Below are positions 14,179 through 14,348 of a stretch of 14,348 nt of DNA, in pieces. Numbering within the stretch: position 1 is the stretch's first letter; the number at the start of each line of letters is the position of its first letter. Both the position numbers and the translations under genes were made by a program. Location: contig CAZTHC010000028.1 in assembly GCA_964613425.1 (NCBI GenBank), positions 1-14,348 on the forward strand, given 5' to 3'. This stretch comes from CAZTHC01 sp964613425 (GTDB lineage: Bacteria > Bacillota > Clostridia > TANB77 > CAG-508). The notes under the pieces were generated by a model. That model had not been told where the DNA came from and made no database searches. It was given only the letters and a program-made list of their open reading frames with translations.

Positions 14179-14348
14179 TTATTTTTTAAAATCATCTAAA
14201 CTTTTAAATTCATATCCCATATTTTTTATTTCTTTAATGCAATAATCTAACACCCTACAGTTGTCTTTTGAATTTCCATGTAGCAAAATTATTGCACCTG
14301 GATGAATATTATCCAATATTTTAGATTTAGCATATTCTTCTCCCTTTT
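14179..14348 (-). CDS. Polysaccharide deacetylase, 3' part
   Basis: The last 56 residues of a NodB-type polysaccharide deacetylase, with the 5' end beyond the window. KILDNIHPGAIILLHGNSKD is the conserved C-terminal motif; its LLH carries the catalytic-site histidine, and the pattern LDYCIKEIKNMGYEFKSLDD is typical of the PdaA/PdaB sporulation group. The stop lies 21 bp before the yqfC start, so it heads or belongs to the sporulation operon. It is a different gene from the deacetylase at the left end, which covers the N-terminal half; the two do not join into one reading. Confidence 0.85.
   Translation of the reverse strand, partial: KGEEYAKSKILDNIHPGAIILLHGNSKDNCRVLDYCIKEIKNMGYEFKSLDDFKK

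Noticed and set aside
1..14348. Circular molecule, with the deacetylase split between the two window ends
   Set aside because: Joining the ends would omit the central catalytic part of the domain (roughly 100 residues), so these are two different deacetylase genes.

Overview
This window comes from a low-GC, spore-forming member of the Clostridia, probably an uncultured gut lineage. The main reason is the conserved Firmicutes cluster on the right: a polysaccharide deacetylase, yqfC, yqfD, an unknown gene, ybeY, a diacylglycerol kinase gene, then era, yqzL and recO. YqfC, YqfD and the deacetylases are sporulation-associated families. Species-level assignment is not possible from the sequence alone. 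Nearly all genes lie on the minus strand; the one clear plus-strand gene is 2727-3149.

Layout from left to right. 1-342 is the 5' part of a PdaB-like deacetylase gene, interrupted by a frame change. 444-1106 is cmk. 1141-1600 is a tandem array of a 209-bp palindromic repeat. 1621-2419 is murI, also interrupted by a frame change. 2463-2542 is a dispersed copy of part of the repeat. 2727-3149 (+) is a small Cys-rich protein with an Ig-like or carboxypeptidase-regulatory-like fold, facing a 43-aa minus-strand gene across a shared terminator. 3397-4288 holds two half-size TauE/SafE (TSUP) permease genes. 4404-5708 is a pyrimidine-nucleoside phosphorylase gene, 5813-6439 is rnhB, and 6453-6917 encodes a pilin-like protein with a strong promoter. 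7032-8840 is era-yqzL-recO, with recO interrupted by a frame change. 8990-14157 is a tight run: yqfC, yqfD, a 406-aa unknown protein where phoH usually sits, ybeY, a DgkA-PAP2 fusion and a DUF3048 (YerB-like) protein. 14179-14348 is the 3' end of a second deacetylase gene.

The standout observation is shared by three unrelated genes. pdaB-like, murI and recO each break at an in-frame CGG codon, and each is restored to a full conserved protein by a +1 shift that drops the C, so that CGGN is read as C + GGN (Gly). Scanning all other genes (about 4,100 codons in total) I found no other in-frame CGG. About twenty out-of-frame CGG triplets on the coding strands leave the frame intact. CGA and CGT do occur as normal arginine codons. 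The simplest single hypothesis is that CGG is not read as arginine here, perhaps because tRNA-Arg(CCG) is missing, and that it acts as a programmed or tolerated +1 frameshift signal or four-base codon. Multiple independent pseudogenes or consensus errors are the alternatives.

Other points of interest are the uncharacterised 406-aa protein with an internal repeated motif in the phoH position, a PAP2 domain that lost its catalytic histidines, a hairpin that would bury the Shine-Dalgarno sequence of the pdaB-like gene, and the palindromic repeat family.
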